Shown one piece after another: positions 42,780-51,621 of a stretch of DNA of 64,000 nt. The translations under genes and the position numbers were made by a program. Position 1 is the stretch's first letter; each line of letters begins with the position of its first letter. The stretch lies in contig NZ_JBBMEX010000012.1 of NCBI RefSeq assembly GCF_040096355.1, positions 29,803 to 93,802 of the forward strand, written 5' to 3'. A model generated the notes under the pieces. It ran no database searches, was not told the origin of the DNA, and saw only the letters and a list, made by a program, of their open reading frames with translations. The DNA is from Maccoyibacter intestinihominis. Its GTDB lineage: Bacteria > Bacillota > Clostridia > Lachnospirales > Lachnospiraceae.

Positions 42780-43136
42780 ATGATTAAAGAACGAAGCATT
42801 GTTCTGTACATTATTCTCTCCATCATAACCTGTGGTATTTTCGGGTTATACTGGTTTGTATGTATTACAGAAGACACAAATGCTGCTGCTGACGTAGCTG
42901 GTACATCCGGAGGACTGGCTTTATTATTTACCATTATTACTTGCGGTATCTATGGTTTCTACTGGGCTTACAAGTGCGGTGAAAAGCTCGACATTGCAAA
43001 GGAAAAACGCGGTATGCCTGCCGGTAACGGAGGAATCCTTTATCTTCTGTTATTCATTTTTGGTGGTATCATCGCTTATGCTTTAATTCAGAGTGAGTTA
43101 AACAAGTTTGCCGGAGAAGAGTACAAAACATTATAG
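42780..43136 (+). CDS. DUF4234-family membrane protein
   Basis: A 118-residue membrane protein with three or four hydrophobic helices. The repeated motif SIITCGIFGLYWFVCITED and TIITCGIYGFYWAYKCGEKL is the DUF4234 signature, with CGI-YGFYW in both copies. The family is found widely in Clostridia, commonly next to DUF2752 proteins as here; function unknown. Start at 42780 preceded by AGGAGGATCTGTT. The next gene follows after 11 bases, so the two form an operon. Confidence 0.85.
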   Translation: MIKERSIVLYIILSIITCGIFGLYWFVCITEDTNAAADVAGTSGGLALLFTIITCGIYGFYWAYKCGEKLDIAKEKRGMPAGNGGILYLLLFIFGGIIAYALIQSELNKFAGEEYKTL

Positions 43137-43147
43137 GATTTATCATA

Positions 43148-43543
43148 ATGAAACAACGACTTCAAAAAACCATTTGTTACATCCTGTTATTTACAGGTCT
43201 TGGATTTTTATATTATAAATGGTATCAGGGAACCGGATTCGCGGTTCCCTGTTTTTTTCATGCCATTACAAAATTATATTGTCCGGGATGCGGAATGACC
43301 CGCTGCCTGACTCATCTGCTACAGTTTGAGATACAGGACGCTTTCCGCTGTAATGTGGCGATATTTCTGCTCTCTCCTGCACTCTTATATATCCTTACCT
43401 ATTCCCTTTATTCTTATGTCCGTTATGGGAAGGTGCATTTTTCCAAAGTACAGAACATCCTGCTTTTTGGCTGTCTTACCATTCTGATACTCTTTGGAAT
43501 TGTTCGCAATCTCCCGGCGTTTTCTTTTTTACAACCTGTCTAA
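43148..43543 (+). CDS. DUF2752-family membrane protein
   Basis: A 131-residue membrane protein with three hydrophobic helices. LYCPGCGMTRCLTHLLQFEIQDAF holds the family signature CPGCGMTR, followed by a helical segment. Its Cys pair may bind metal or be redox-active; the function is unknown. It is co-transcribed with the DUF4234 gene upstream. It ends a few bases before the stop of the convergent amidase gene at 43560; no clear terminator separates them. Confidence 0.85.
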   Translation: MKQRLQKTICYILLFTGLGFLYYKWYQGTGFAVPCFFHAITKLYCPGCGMTRCLTHLLQFEIQDAFRCNVAIFLLSPALLYILTYSLYSYVRYGKVHFSKVQNILLFGCLTILILFGIVRNLPAFSFLQPV

Positions 43544-43559
43544 GATTAAAAATTTTTTC

Positions 43560-44489
43560 TTACTGTCCTGCAAAATAGGCATCGATCCCATTGGCAATCC
43601 CCGTTACGATCTGGTTCTGGTATGCATCGGATGCCATATTGCTGTCCTCGGTCGGGTTTGTCATATACCCCATCTCTACGATCGTAACCGGAACGCTTGC
43701 CCAGTTGATCCCGCTCATGATATCGGTTTCCCAGACATATTCCTTTCTTGCACCTGTCGCATTTACCAGTCCATCCAATACGGCTGTGGAAAGTGCCTTG
43801 CTCTTTTCATAAAGTGCTGCATTGTATGGATTGGATGCGGTCTGACAGATTGTCATCGCACCGCTGACACTGCTGTCGGTAGAAGCGTTTGCATGAATCC
43901 TGACAAATGCCTCTGCGTTTGCATTGTTCGCAACTGCTGCCCGTTCCGAGTTAGAAATATTGACATCATTGCTTTCTCTGGTCATCTGTACTTCATAACC
44001 ACGGTTTTGCAGTTCCGTCCTTAACTTTAAGGATACCTGAAGTGTCAGTTCATACTCTGCTAATCCACTTGTGACACCGGAAGTTCCTCCGGCTACTTTT
44101 GCTTTCATCTCGCTTGCTCCCGGACCGATCGGCTCTTTGCTACTGTCACCTTTACTCTGATGTCCCGGATCGATCACGACTAAATGCTTTGCCTGTTCCG
44201 GCTGTGCTGCAGATTCTTCCTTAGTCTCTTCGGCAGGTTCTTCCATGACCTTTGCATCCCTTGCCTCCGGGACACCGCCTGTCGGTTCCGGCTGCTCTGT
44301 GTTCTCTTCGTCGGTCGTCTTATTTTCTTTTTTTGTATCTTTTGTTTCTTTCGTCTTACTGTCTTCTTTGATATCTTTTGCTGTTTCTTCTGTTTGATCC
44401 TGTGCTTCTTTGGTGTCTTTTTGTCCACAGGAACAGAATACAAAAGCAGACATCAAAAGTACCAGTAGCAGATAGCCCTGTTTTTTCAT
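43560..44489 (-). CDS. N-acetylmuramoyl-L-alanine amidase lipoprotein
   Basis: A cell-wall hydrolase of the Amidase_3 family, 309 residues, anchored as a lipoprotein: hydrophobic signal then lipobox VFCSC. A ~90-residue Glu/Lys/Thr-rich linker precedes the zinc amidase: VVIDPGHQSKG carries the first His, ELTLQVSLKLRTEL the Glu, FVRIHANASTDSS the second His, and VTIVEMGYMTNPTEDS the catalytic Glu. It cleaves the bond between MurNAc and L-alanine; roles in sporulation, germination or cell separation are possible. Monocistronic, lying beside thiC on the same strand with a 9-base gap, so it may read on from the thiamine operon. Confidence 0.9.
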   Translation of the reverse strand: MKKQGYLLLVLLMSAFVFCSCGQKDTKEAQDQTEETAKDIKEDSKTKETKDTKKENKTTDEENTEQPEPTGGVPEARDAKVMEEPAEETKEESAAQPEQAKHLVVIDPGHQSKGDSSKEPIGPGASEMKAKVAGGTSGVTSGLAEYELTLQVSLKLRTELQNRGYEVQMTRESNDVNISNSERAAVANNANAEAFVRIHANASTDSSVSGAMTICQTASNPYNAALYEKSKALSTAVLDGLVNATGARKEYVWETDIMSGINWASVPVTIVEMGYMTNPTEDSNMASDAYQNQIVTGIANGIDAYFAGQ

Positions 44490-44498
44490 AAAGCCTCC

Positions 44499-45806
44499 TT
44501 ATAAAATATCAATATGTTCACCTGCTAATGCTTTATTCATGCTGCGTACTGCACAGAATTTTCCACACATGGAACAGGTGTCCTCATGTTCCGGCTTTCT
44601 CTCCTCGCGGATGCGTTTTGCTGTCTCCGGGTCGATGGCACATTCCCACTGTGCTTCCCAGTCCAGTTTTCTTCTTGCATCTGCCATGCGGTCATCCATC
44701 TCTCTGGCTCCACGCACACCTTTTGCGATATCTGCTGCATGTGCTGCGATCTTAGATGCGATGATTCCCTGTTTTACGTCCTCTAAATTCGGAAGTGCAA
44801 GGTGTTCTGCCGGGGTTACATAACACAGAAAAGCTGCTCCGGATGCTGCTGCAATGGCTCCTCCGATCGCTGATGTAATGTGGTCATATCCCGGTGCGAT
44901 ATCTGTTACTAAAGGTCCTAAAACGTAGAATGGCGCACCACCACAGATCGTATTCTGGATCTTCATATTTGCTGCGATCTGATCCATCGGCATATGTCCC
45001 GGTCCTTCCACCATAACCTGTACATCTTTTTCCCATGCCCGTTTTGTCAGCTCGCCAAGACGTACCAGTTCTTCAATCTGGCATACATCAGATGCATCTG
45101 CAAGACAGCCCGGACGACAGGCATCTCCTAAGGAAATCGTCACATCGTACTCACGGCAGATGTCTAAAATTTCGTCATAGTATTCATAAAACGGATTCTC
45201 TTCTCCTGTCATACACATCCATGCAAATACAAGAGAACCTCCGCGGGAAACAATGTTCATTTTTCTCTTATGGTTTCTGATCTGGTCTATGGTCTTTCTG
45301 GTGATTCCACAGTGCAGTGTTACAAAGTCTACGCCATCCTCCGCATGCAGTCTGATGACATCAATAAAATCTTTTGCGGTCAGCGTATCTAAATCTCTCT
45401 GGTAGTGGATCACGGAATCATAGACCGGAACGGTTCCGATCATTGCCGGACATTCTCCGGTCAGCTTGCGGCGAAACGGTATGGTATTTCCGTGTGAAGA
45501 AAGATCCATAATTGCATGTGCACCCATATGTACGGCTTCCATGACCTTCTGCATCTCAACGTCATAATCTTTGCAGTCTCTTGAGATTCCAAGGTTGACA
45601 TTGATCTTTGTGGAAAGCATAGAACCGACTCCCTGCGGGTCAATGCACTTATGATTTTTGTTCGCACAGATAACGACCTTTCCCTCTGCCACAAGCGGGA
45701 GTAACTCTTCTACACTCATTCTCTCCTTTTTTGCTACACTTTTCAACTCTTCTGTGATAATTCCTTTTCTTGCAGCTTCCATCTGTGTTGCATATTCTCT
45801 TGCCAT
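44499..45806 (-). CDS. thiC: Phosphomethylpyrimidine synthase
   Basis: Radical SAM enzyme turning 5-aminoimidazole ribotide into HMP-phosphate, the thiamine pyrimidine. 435 residues, the usual length of the anaerobe form without the N-terminal extension. The Fe-S cluster motif CSMCGKFCAVR near the C-terminus has the noncanonical C-x2-C-x4-C spacing specific to ThiC. Other conserved parts are GADAIMDLSSHG (seen here as GAHAIMDLSSHGN), DFVTLHCGITR and EGPGHMP. It is the last gene of the thi operon and lies after a fold-back element that separates it from thiD. Confidence 0.96.
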   Translation of the reverse strand: MAREYATQMEAARKGIITEELKSVAKKERMSVEELLPLVAEGKVVICANKNHKCIDPQGVGSMLSTKINVNLGISRDCKDYDVEMQKVMEAVHMGAHAIMDLSSHGNTIPFRRKLTGECPAMIGTVPVYDSVIHYQRDLDTLTAKDFIDVIRLHAEDGVDFVTLHCGITRKTIDQIRNHKRKMNIVSRGGSLVFAWMCMTGEENPFYEYYDEILDICREYDVTISLGDACRPGCLADASDVCQIEELVRLGELTKRAWEKDVQVMVEGPGHMPMDQIAANMKIQNTICGGAPFYVLGPLVTDIAPGYDHITSAIGGAIAAASGAAFLCYVTPAEHLALPNLEDVKQGIIASKIAAHAADIAKGVRGAREMDDRMADARRKLDWEAQWECAIDPETAKRIREERKPEHEDTCSMCGKFCAVRSMNKALAGEHIDIL

Positions 45807-45864
45807 GTTTTGTTTTTCCTTTCTTTTCTGTTGTTTTAAGATTTTTTTGTTTCTTATATTTATT

Positions 45865-46012
45865 GATCAGGGTGTCAAAAGGCAGTTTCCACTCTAGTGG
45901 CTGGCAAATTGCGCAAAACCGGGACTGCTTTTGTGACTTTGGGAGAAAATAGACTCGGTTTTGTGCAAGCTACCAATCCCAAGACTTGAAACCGTCTTTT
46001 GACACCCTGATC
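45865..46012. repeat. 148-bp fold-back element between thiD and thiC
   Basis: Starts GATCAGGGTGTCAAAAG and ends with its exact inverse; pairing continues inward with few mismatches (GTTTC, then CAAATTGCGCAAAACCG against CGGTTTTGTGCAAGCT), leaving a ~34-base loop. No protein is encoded. It looks like a miniature inverted-repeat element or a large RNA hairpin in the middle of the operon. GATC occurs at both outer ends as part of the inverse repeat. Confidence 0.75.
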
Positions 46013-46021
46013 CTATATTTC

Positions 46022-46801
46022 TTACCAGACCATATGCTCTAACGGTCCATTGCCCTGTCCGAGATCAAGTCCCGCACCGATGGCTCTTTGCATATATGCT
46101 TTTGCCCGCCGTACACTGGTCTCTAAGTCCCAGTCCTCTGCCAATCCTGCGGCAATTGCCGAACTGAACGTGCAGCCTGTTCCATGTGTATTCGGATTGA
46201 CCATCCGTTCTCCCTCGATCCAGATGCTTTTCCCATTTTCATAGAGCAGATCGTTTGCATCAGTTTTGGCATGACCGCCTTTTAGTACAATAGCGGTTCC
46301 ATACTCCCGGCTCAACTGCTCTGCCGCCTGCTCCATTTCTTCTCTCGTCTGGATCTTTTTTCCGGTCAGCACTTCTGCCTCCGGTATGTTCGGAGTCAAT
46401 ACCTCTGCTAATGGAAACAGTTCTTTTTTCATCATCTCTGCCGCTTTTTCATCAACTAACGTGCTTCCACTGCTCGATAACATGACCGGGTCCACTACGA
46501 TGTGTTTTGCCTGATAATGACGCAGTCTTTCTGCAATGATCTGTATCAGCTCTGTAGTTCCCGGCATCCCTATTTTGACTGCATCCGGAAAAATATCCGC
46601 AAATACGCTGTCGATCTGTGCCGTGATGCACTCCGCTGATACCGGAAAAAGTTTTTGTACTCCTAACGTATTCTGTGCAGTCAGCACACTGATGACACTC
46701 ATCGCATAGACACCGTTGGCTTCCATGGTCTTGATGTCTGCCTGTACGCCTGCCCCGCCGCTGCAATCGCTTCCGGCTATGGTCAATGCTGTCTTTTTCA
46801 T
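46022..46801 (-). CDS. thiD: Hydroxymethylpyrimidine/phosphomethylpyrimidine kinase
   Basis: Phosphorylates HMP and HMP-phosphate to HMP pyrophosphate for thiamine synthesis, 259 residues. ALTIAGSDCSGGAGVQADIKT is the family opening, VVDPVMLSSSG a substrate-binding strand, and NTHGTGCTFSSAIAAGL the anion-hole loop of ribokinase-fold kinases. Its start codon overlaps the thiE stop (ATGA). Downstream is the fold-back element before thiC. Confidence 0.95.
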   Translation of the reverse strand: MKKTALTIAGSDCSGGAGVQADIKTMEANGVYAMSVISVLTAQNTLGVQKLFPVSAECITAQIDSVFADIFPDAVKIGMPGTTELIQIIAERLRHYQAKHIVVDPVMLSSSGSTLVDEKAAEMMKKELFPLAEVLTPNIPEAEVLTGKKIQTREEMEQAAEQLSREYGTAIVLKGGHAKTDANDLLYENGKSIWIEGERMVNPNTHGTGCTFSSAIAAGLAEDWDLETSVRRAKAYMQRAIGAGLDLGQGNGPLEHMVW

Positions 46802-47439
46802 ATGCCTGTCACCTCCTTTGTTCTATTTTTGAGTTCCTTTGCTGCCTCTTTGATATCTTCCTGTGCAAAAATCGCACTGATCACTGCCACACCACAGATC
46901 CCGCTTCCTTTCAGCCTGTCTACATTTTGGGCATTGATCCCTCCTATGGCTATGACCGGTATCTGAACCGCCTGACAGATTGCTTTTAAGGTTTCATAAT
47001 CTACTTCCTGTGCATCGTCTTTCGAGCTGGTCGGAAAAACTGCCCCGACTCCTAAATAATCTGCCCCGTGCTTTTCTGCCATGACCGCCTGTTCTACGGT
47101 CTGTGCCGATACACCGATAATCTTATCTTTTCCGAGTTTTTTCCGGACATCGCCTGCTTCCATATCGCTCTGTCCGACATGCACGCCGTCTGCATCGACT
47201 TTTAATGCCAGTTCTACATCATCGTTTATGACAAATGGCACCTGATATTGTTTACATAACTCTTTTAATTCCTGTGCCTCCTGTAAAAAAAGCTCAGAAT
47301 CTATCTGTTTTTCGCGTAACTGTAAAAACGTCACACCGCCATCTAAGGCTTCTTTTACCTGTTCTTTCAGTGTCCTGCCATGAAGCCAGCTCCGGTCTGT
47401 CACGGCATATAACAGCAGTTCTTCTTTAGTACAGTTCAT
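46798..47439 (-). CDS. thiE: Thiamine-phosphate synthase
   Basis: Joins HMP pyrophosphate and thiazole phosphate to thiamine phosphate, 213 residues. The TIM-barrel landmarks are TFLQLREKQIDSELFL, FVINDDVELALKVDADGVHVGQ (in part NDDVELALKVDADGVHVGQ), and GADYLGVGAVFPTSSKDDA; the C-terminus has VIAIGGINAQN for the phosphate site. Start codon overlaps the end of thiM by 14 bases, indicating coupled translation. Confidence 0.95.
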   Translation of the reverse strand: MNCTKEELLLYAVTDRSWLHGRTLKEQVKEALDGGVTFLQLREKQIDSELFLQEAQELKELCKQYQVPFVINDDVELALKVDADGVHVGQSDMEAGDVRKKLGKDKIIGVSAQTVEQAVMAEKHGADYLGVGAVFPTSSKDDAQEVDYETLKAICQAVQIPVIAIGGINAQNVDRLKGSGICGVAVISAIFAQEDIKEAAKELKNRTKEVTGI

Positions 47440-48250
47440 AGTTTGCCTCCCGTTCTAATGTCTCTGCATCCATGTTCGCGATCGCATCAATGATCCGGTT
47501 GCGATATGTTGCATTGCCTTCATAGCTTTGCAGATGGGCATATCCGATCTCGCCTGCAACTCCCATCACACAGACTGCCGCTGCTGCTGCCTCTAACATA
47601 TGCTTTGGATTTGCCGTAATGTATGCTGTCATCAGTCCTGACAACTGGCATCCGGTTCCTGTGATCTTTCCCATCTGTGCCTTGCCATTGCGTATGACAT
47701 AACAATGTTCTCCGTCACTGACCAGATCGATCGCACCGGTAACTGCAATAATACTTCCCGTTGCCTTTGCGAAATTTTTCACAAAGTCTATCGCTTCTGT
47801 CAGATTCTCTTCGGTCACGGCATCTGCCACATCTGCATCTACGCCGCGCGTACTGCCGCTGCCGGCAGCAAGCGTCTTGATCTCCGATATATTTCCACGG
47901 ATCACTGAAAAATGAATATCCTCTAACAGTTGTTTTGCCGTATCGGTGCGAAGACTGCTTGCTCCTGCTCCCACCGGGTCTAAAAGCACCGGATGACCTA
48001 ACTCATTCGCTTTCTTTCCCGCCTTAAACATCGCCGGGATCGTGTGCCGGTTCAAAGTCCCGATGTTGATATTGAGTCCGCCGCAGATACTCGTAATATC
48101 CTCGACCTCCTCAGACTCATCTGCCATGATCGGACTTCCCCCACATGCCAGTAATACATTCGCCACATCATTTACCGTTACATAATTTGTAATATTGTGT
48201 ATCAACGGCATTTTACTATGTACATTCTCTAAACATTCACCAAACTTCAT
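47426..48250 (-). CDS. thiM: Hydroxyethylthiazole kinase
   Basis: Salvages the thiamine thiazole by phosphorylating hydroxyethylthiazole, 274 residues. The family marks are PLIHNITNYVTVNDVANVLLACGGSPIMADE (in part NITNYVTVNDVANVLL), LDPVGAGAS for substrate and metal, and KITGTGCQLSGLMTAY for the catalytic Cys and anion hole. First gene of the operon. The operon has no thiazole-synthesis genes (thiG, thiS, thiH) here, so the thiazole would come from salvage or from elsewhere on the chromosome. Preceded by GGAGGCAAGACG. Confidence 0.95.
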   Translation of the reverse strand: MKFGECLENVHSKMPLIHNITNYVTVNDVANVLLACGGSPIMADESEEVEDITSICGGLNINIGTLNRHTIPAMFKAGKKANELGHPVLLDPVGAGASSLRTDTAKQLLEDIHFSVIRGNISEIKTLAAGSGSTRGVDADVADAVTEENLTEAIDFVKNFAKATGSIIAVTGAIDLVSDGEHCYVIRNGKAQMGKITGTGCQLSGLMTAYITANPKHMLEAAAAAVCVMGVAGEIGYAHLQSYEGNATYRNRIIDAIANMDAETLEREANYELY

Positions 48251-48390
48251 CGTCTTGCCTCCTATTCTTAAACCACCAGCAGCCCTTTTCTTTTATCATT
48301 AAACTACTGACTTTCTTTTTGACTTTTGCCCTTTAGCCGTTATCATTCCTTTTTCTCTTTTTCTTCCTTCGGGGCAGTTCGTCTATCCCT

Positions 48391-48609
48391 GCGCACGGTT
48401 TCGAACGGTCCGGACTATGTCCAAAACGTCGCACCTCTTAACACTCTGACATCCCATAGAAATTTCCGTGCAGGGATGCACGGAAAAGATGCAGCTAAGC
48501 CATGGATGGCGCATCTGCATCGGTTTCGTCCGTCCCCGATACCCCACACCAGAGTGTTTAGAAGTGCAGTTTTGGGACATCGGAACAGACCGGTCGAAAC
48601 CGTGCACAG
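48391..48609. repeat. ~220-bp fold-back element in the thiM leader
   Basis: The outer arm GCACGGTTTCGAACGGTC pairs with GACCGGTCGAAACCGTGC, followed inward by GTCCAAAAC/GTTTTGGGAC and AACACTCTG/CAGAGTGTT. Inside are two further hairpins (CCGTGCA-ggga-TGCACGG and GATGCAG...CGCATC). It is GC-richer than its surroundings. It could be a mobile miniature element or a structured RNA between the riboswitch and the first gene. A long minus-strand frame across it (48383-48646) has no start context and is probably not a gene. Confidence 0.7.
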
Positions 48610-48671
48610 CCCATACACTCACCCCCGAACAACCAAACAACCCCAATCAAACAACTTAAACAAAACACGCA

Positions 48672-48716
48672 AAACAAAAAAGACTGTATATATACCAATC
48701 GTATATACACAGCCTC
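48672..48716 (-). terminator. TPP riboswitch expression platform terminator
   Basis: GGCTGTGTATATAC pairs with GTATATATACAGTC and is followed by six T on the minus strand, about 15 bases after the aptamer. This would stop transcription of the thi operon when thiamine pyrophosphate is bound. Confidence 0.8.
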
Positions 48717-48731
48717 TATGCTCTCCATATA

Positions 48732-48814
48732 TCCCTACGTTGGCATTATCCAAATCAGGTTTCGGGTCAAAGCAATCCAGCTTAATCTCAGCCTACTTCT
48801 GTAAGCACCCCGTT
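48732..48814 (-). promoter_or_regulatory. TPP riboswitch (THI element)
   Basis: The minus strand carries the conserved parts in order: ACGGGGTGC, CTGAGA, GACCCGAAACCTGAT, GGATAATGCCAACGTAGGGA. These are the TPP aptamer's P1/P2, the CUGAGA pyrimidine-binding loop and the pyrophosphate-helix side. It senses thiamine pyrophosphate and controls the thi operon by the following terminator. A promoter probably overlaps the metQ end (TTGATT near 48855 and TATAGG near 48832). It lies ~480 bases upstream of thiM. Confidence 0.95.
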
Positions 48815-48862
48815 GTCTTATTACCTATATTTTAATCTGCCTGCCGTAGAAAATCAAGTATT

Positions 48863-49750
48863 TTATTCTTCAAATGGGATAACTGCTCCGTCATAAGTAT
48901 CGTTGATGTATTTCTTAATGTCATCAGATTTTAATACTTTTACTAACTCTTTGATGCCTTCGTTATCCTCGTTTCCTTCTTTTACTGCAATGATGTTTAC
49001 ATATGTCTTTGCTGCTTCGGAATCGGATTTTTCATAAGCAAGTGCGTCTTTTGCAACTGTATATCCTGCCTCTAATGCATAGTTACCGTTTAATACTACA
49101 AATGCTGCATCAGCTACTGCGTGAGGAACCTGTGCTGCCTCTAACTCTGTAATTTCAATTCCCTTTGGATTCTCTGCAATATCATTTACTGTTGCTTCAA
49201 GTCCTACACCGTCTTTTAATTTGATCAGACCGTTGTCCTGTAATAACAGTAATGCACGGGCTTCGTTTGTAGTATCGTTTGGAACTGCGATCACATCACC
49301 TTTTTCAACCTTGGACAGGTCATTTTTTGTACCCGGATAAATTCCGAATGGCTCATAGTGGATACCGCCTGCGTTGACAAGGTGTGTACCCTGCTCTTTG
49401 TTAAAGCTCTCTAAGTATGGAATGTGCTGGAAGTAGTTTGCATCGAACTCACCGCTCTCTACTACTAAGTTCGGCTGAACATAATCGCTGAATACTTTAA
49501 TCTCTAAATCCCATCCTTCATCTGCAAGGATTTTCTTTGCCTGCTCTAAGATCTCTGCGTGAGGAGTTGCGGAAGCTGCTACGGTAATCGTTCCTTTATC
49601 TCCTGCTTTTGTATCCTCTTTCTTGCTGTCCTCCTGTGTGCTCTTTGCCTCTTTGGTATCTTTTGTATCACTACCTGAAGAGCCGCATCCTGTGAAAGCT
49701 CCGATTGCTAAAATTCCTGCAAGTGTCAATGATAATAATCTCTTTTTCAT
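48863..49750 (-). CDS. metQ: Methionine ABC transporter substrate-binding lipoprotein
   Basis: NlpA/MetQ lipoprotein, 295 residues, capturing methionine at the outer face of the membrane. Signal peptide with lipobox FTGCG, a Lys/Glu-rich linker, then the periplasmic-binding fold: TVAASATPHAEILEQAKKIL, EFDANYFQHIPYLESFNKE (seen as ANYFQHIPYLESFN) and VAVPNDTTNEARALLLL, with VIAVPNDTTNEARA the common ligand loop. Third gene of the metNIQ operon on the minus strand. The operon has no obvious S-box in its leader. Confidence 0.92.
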   Translation of the reverse strand: MKKRLLSLTLAGILAIGAFTGCGSSGSDTKDTKEAKSTQEDSKKEDTKAGDKGTITVAASATPHAEILEQAKKILADEGWDLEIKVFSDYVQPNLVVESGEFDANYFQHIPYLESFNKEQGTHLVNAGGIHYEPFGIYPGTKNDLSKVEKGDVIAVPNDTTNEARALLLLQDNGLIKLKDGVGLEATVNDIAENPKGIEITELEAAQVPHAVADAAFVVLNGNYALEAGYTVAKDALAYEKSDSEAAKTYVNIIAVKEGNEDNEGIKELVKVLKSDDIKKYINDTYDGAVIPFEE

Positions 49751-49792
49751 GTCTTTGTTCTCCTTTTTCTCTTTCCTTTTTTCTAAAATTTC

Positions 49793-50455
49793 TTATTTAT
49801 TTCTTCTGTCAAGTTTCTTTGAAAGCATCATTCCAAGTGCCTGCAAGACCTGAACGATCAGCACTAAGATGACGATGGTTACCACCATGATATCGGTCTG
49901 GTATCTGTAATAACCATACCGTATGGCAATATCTCCAAGGCCTCCGCCTCCGACAACACCTGCCATTGCAGAGTAACCTAAGATGGTTCCAAGAGCGATC
50001 GTCACACCGACGATCAACGAGGTTCTTGCCTCTACTAACAGTACCCTGAAAATAATGGTCCAGGTTCCTGCTCCCATGCTTTTTGCTGCTTCGATCACAC
50101 CTTCATCCACTTCCTGTAAGGAAGATTCCACCATACGGGCAATGAACGGTGCCGCTGCTATGACAAGCGGTACGATCGTAGCACTGGAACCATAGCTTTT
50201 TCCAACCAAAAATCTGGTCAGTGGAATGATCAGGATCAGTAAAATTAAAAATGGTATACTTCGGATCACATTTGAGATCACATCTAAGATACGATATACC
50301 ACTTTATTTTCCCGTATTCCTCCTTTTCCGGTTACTGCAAGGGTCACACCAAGTGGAAGTCCGATCACATAACCAAGGGCTGTGGAAACCAGTGTCATAT
50401 AGATCGTTTCCCAAAATCCCGTATAAAGCATTTTAACGACTTCAGATGAAAACAT
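49793..50455 (-). CDS. metI: Methionine ABC transporter permease
   Basis: MetI, 220 residues with five membrane helices, the channel of the methionine importer. The cytoplasmic coupling helix with the EAA motif lies in EVDEGVIEAAKSMGAGTWTII, and the N-terminal helix matches GFWETIYMTLVSTALGYVIGL. It overlaps the end of metN by 14 bases, so translation is coupled. Confidence 0.93.
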   Translation of the reverse strand: MFSSEVVKMLYTGFWETIYMTLVSTALGYVIGLPLGVTLAVTGKGGIRENKVVYRILDVISNVIRSIPFLILLILIIPLTRFLVGKSYGSSATIVPLVIAAAPFIARMVESSLQEVDEGVIEAAKSMGAGTWTIIFRVLLVEARTSLIVGVTIALGTILGYSAMAGVVGGGGLGDIAIRYGYYRYQTDIMVVTIVILVLIVQVLQALGMMLSKKLDRRNK

Positions 50456-51446
50456 CCTGTTCCACCTCCCCTACATACAGATTTTTTTCTTTCAGATACT
50501 CTACCATCTTTCCGGCAATCTCTGTATCTTCCGGAAGCTGCAGGATCATTTCCCCTGCTGCGGTTCCGTTCAAATCCTTTGTATTTGCGTATAAAATATT
50601 GACCGGAGTCTTAAACTGTAAGGTCATGTTTCCAACAACCGGCTCATAAGAGGAATTCTCCTTGAACACAATTCGGATACAGTGTCTTCCACGCATCTCT
50701 TTTGCGGTGCTTCCGCTTCCGATGATCAGGCTCTTTGCCTCCGGTGATTTCGGAGCGGTAAATATCTCTGAAACACTTCCTGTTTCTACCACATTTCCTT
50801 CATTTAAAATGGCTACCTGATTACAGATCTCCTGCACTACGGACATCTCATGGGTAACTACCACGATCGTAATGCCATAATCTCTGTTGATCTGCTTTAA
50901 CAGCTCTAAGACGGATTTTGTGGTCTGCGGGTCAAGTGCACTGGTTGCCTCATCACAGAGCAAGATTTTCGGATTATTTGCAATGGCTCTTGCGATTGCA
51001 ACTCTTTGCTTCTGTCCACCGGAAAGCTGTGAAGGATAAGCTTTTTCCTTATCTGCAAGTCCTACGACTTTTAATAATTCTCTCGCTCTCTTCTTCGCTT
51101 CTGCATCCTTAACTCCTGCTATTTTTAACGAAAAACAGATATTTTCCAGTACGTTCTTCTGCATCAGAAGATTGAAGTGCTGAAAAATCATTCCGATTTC
51201 TTTTCGCATCTCACGCAGCTGTCGTTCCGACAGCCCGGACATTCGGCATCCGTCTATCCGGACATCTCCGGAAGTTGGATGTTCTAAATAGTTGATACAT
51301 CGTATGAAGGTGCTTTTTCCTGCACCGGACATTCCGATGATCCCGAAAATATCTCCCTTTGAAATATGCAGATTCACATGATTCAATCCCTGGACATTTC
51401 CTGCTTTGGTATGAAATTCTTTGCTGACATCTTCAAATCGAATCAT
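50442..51446 (-). CDS. metN: Methionine ABC transporter ATP-binding protein
   Basis: MetN, 334 residues from ATG at 51446. GMSGAGKSTFIRCIN is Walker A, LSGGQKQRVAIARA the signature, ILLCDEATSALDPQT Walker B and VVTHEM the switch. The C-terminal ~75 residues are the NIL domain that binds methionine and inhibits transport when it is abundant. The first gene of the operon, with AGGAGG some distance upstream of the start. No riboswitch recognised in the leader. Confidence 0.94.
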   Translation of the reverse strand: MIRFEDVSKEFHTKAGNVQGLNHVNLHISKGDIFGIIGMSGAGKSTFIRCINYLEHPTSGDVRIDGCRMSGLSERQLREMRKEIGMIFQHFNLLMQKNVLENICFSLKIAGVKDAEAKKRARELLKVVGLADKEKAYPSQLSGGQKQRVAIARAIANNPKILLCDEATSALDPQTTKSVLELLKQINRDYGITIVVVTHEMSVVQEICNQVAILNEGNVVETGSVSEIFTAPKSPEAKSLIIGSGSTAKEMRGRHCIRIVFKENSSYEPVVGNMTLQFKTPVNILYANTKDLNGTAAGEMILQLPEDTEIAGKMVEYLKEKNLYVGEVEQDVFI

Positions 51447-51514
51447 ATCGTTTTTCCTGCCTCCTTTGTTTCTGTTGCCATTATATCGACATTTTTCCGT
51501 TCCGTCCAATACAT

Positions 51515-51559
51515 AAAAAAAACAGCTTGTTATAGCTTTTTCCTATAACAGAACTGTTT
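51515..51559 (-). terminator. Terminator of the lysR gene
   Basis: AACAG-TTCTGTTATAG pairs with CTATAACAAGCTGTT and is followed by seven T on the minus strand, between lysR and metN. Confidence 0.8.
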
Positions 51560-51621
51560 CTCAAATTTCGCATTTGATTTTTATTTCTATTTCTGTCTCT
51601 ATTCCTTTTTCCGCACTTCTC

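Noticed and set aside
48383..48646. Open minus-strand frame of 87 residues in the thiM leader
   Set aside because: It spans the fold-back element, has odd composition, and no ribosome binding site; best explained by the GC-rich palindrome.
51447..51621. SAM riboswitch (S-box) upstream of metNIQ
   Set aside because: No conserved S-box helices; the hairpin here is the lysR terminator on the same strand.
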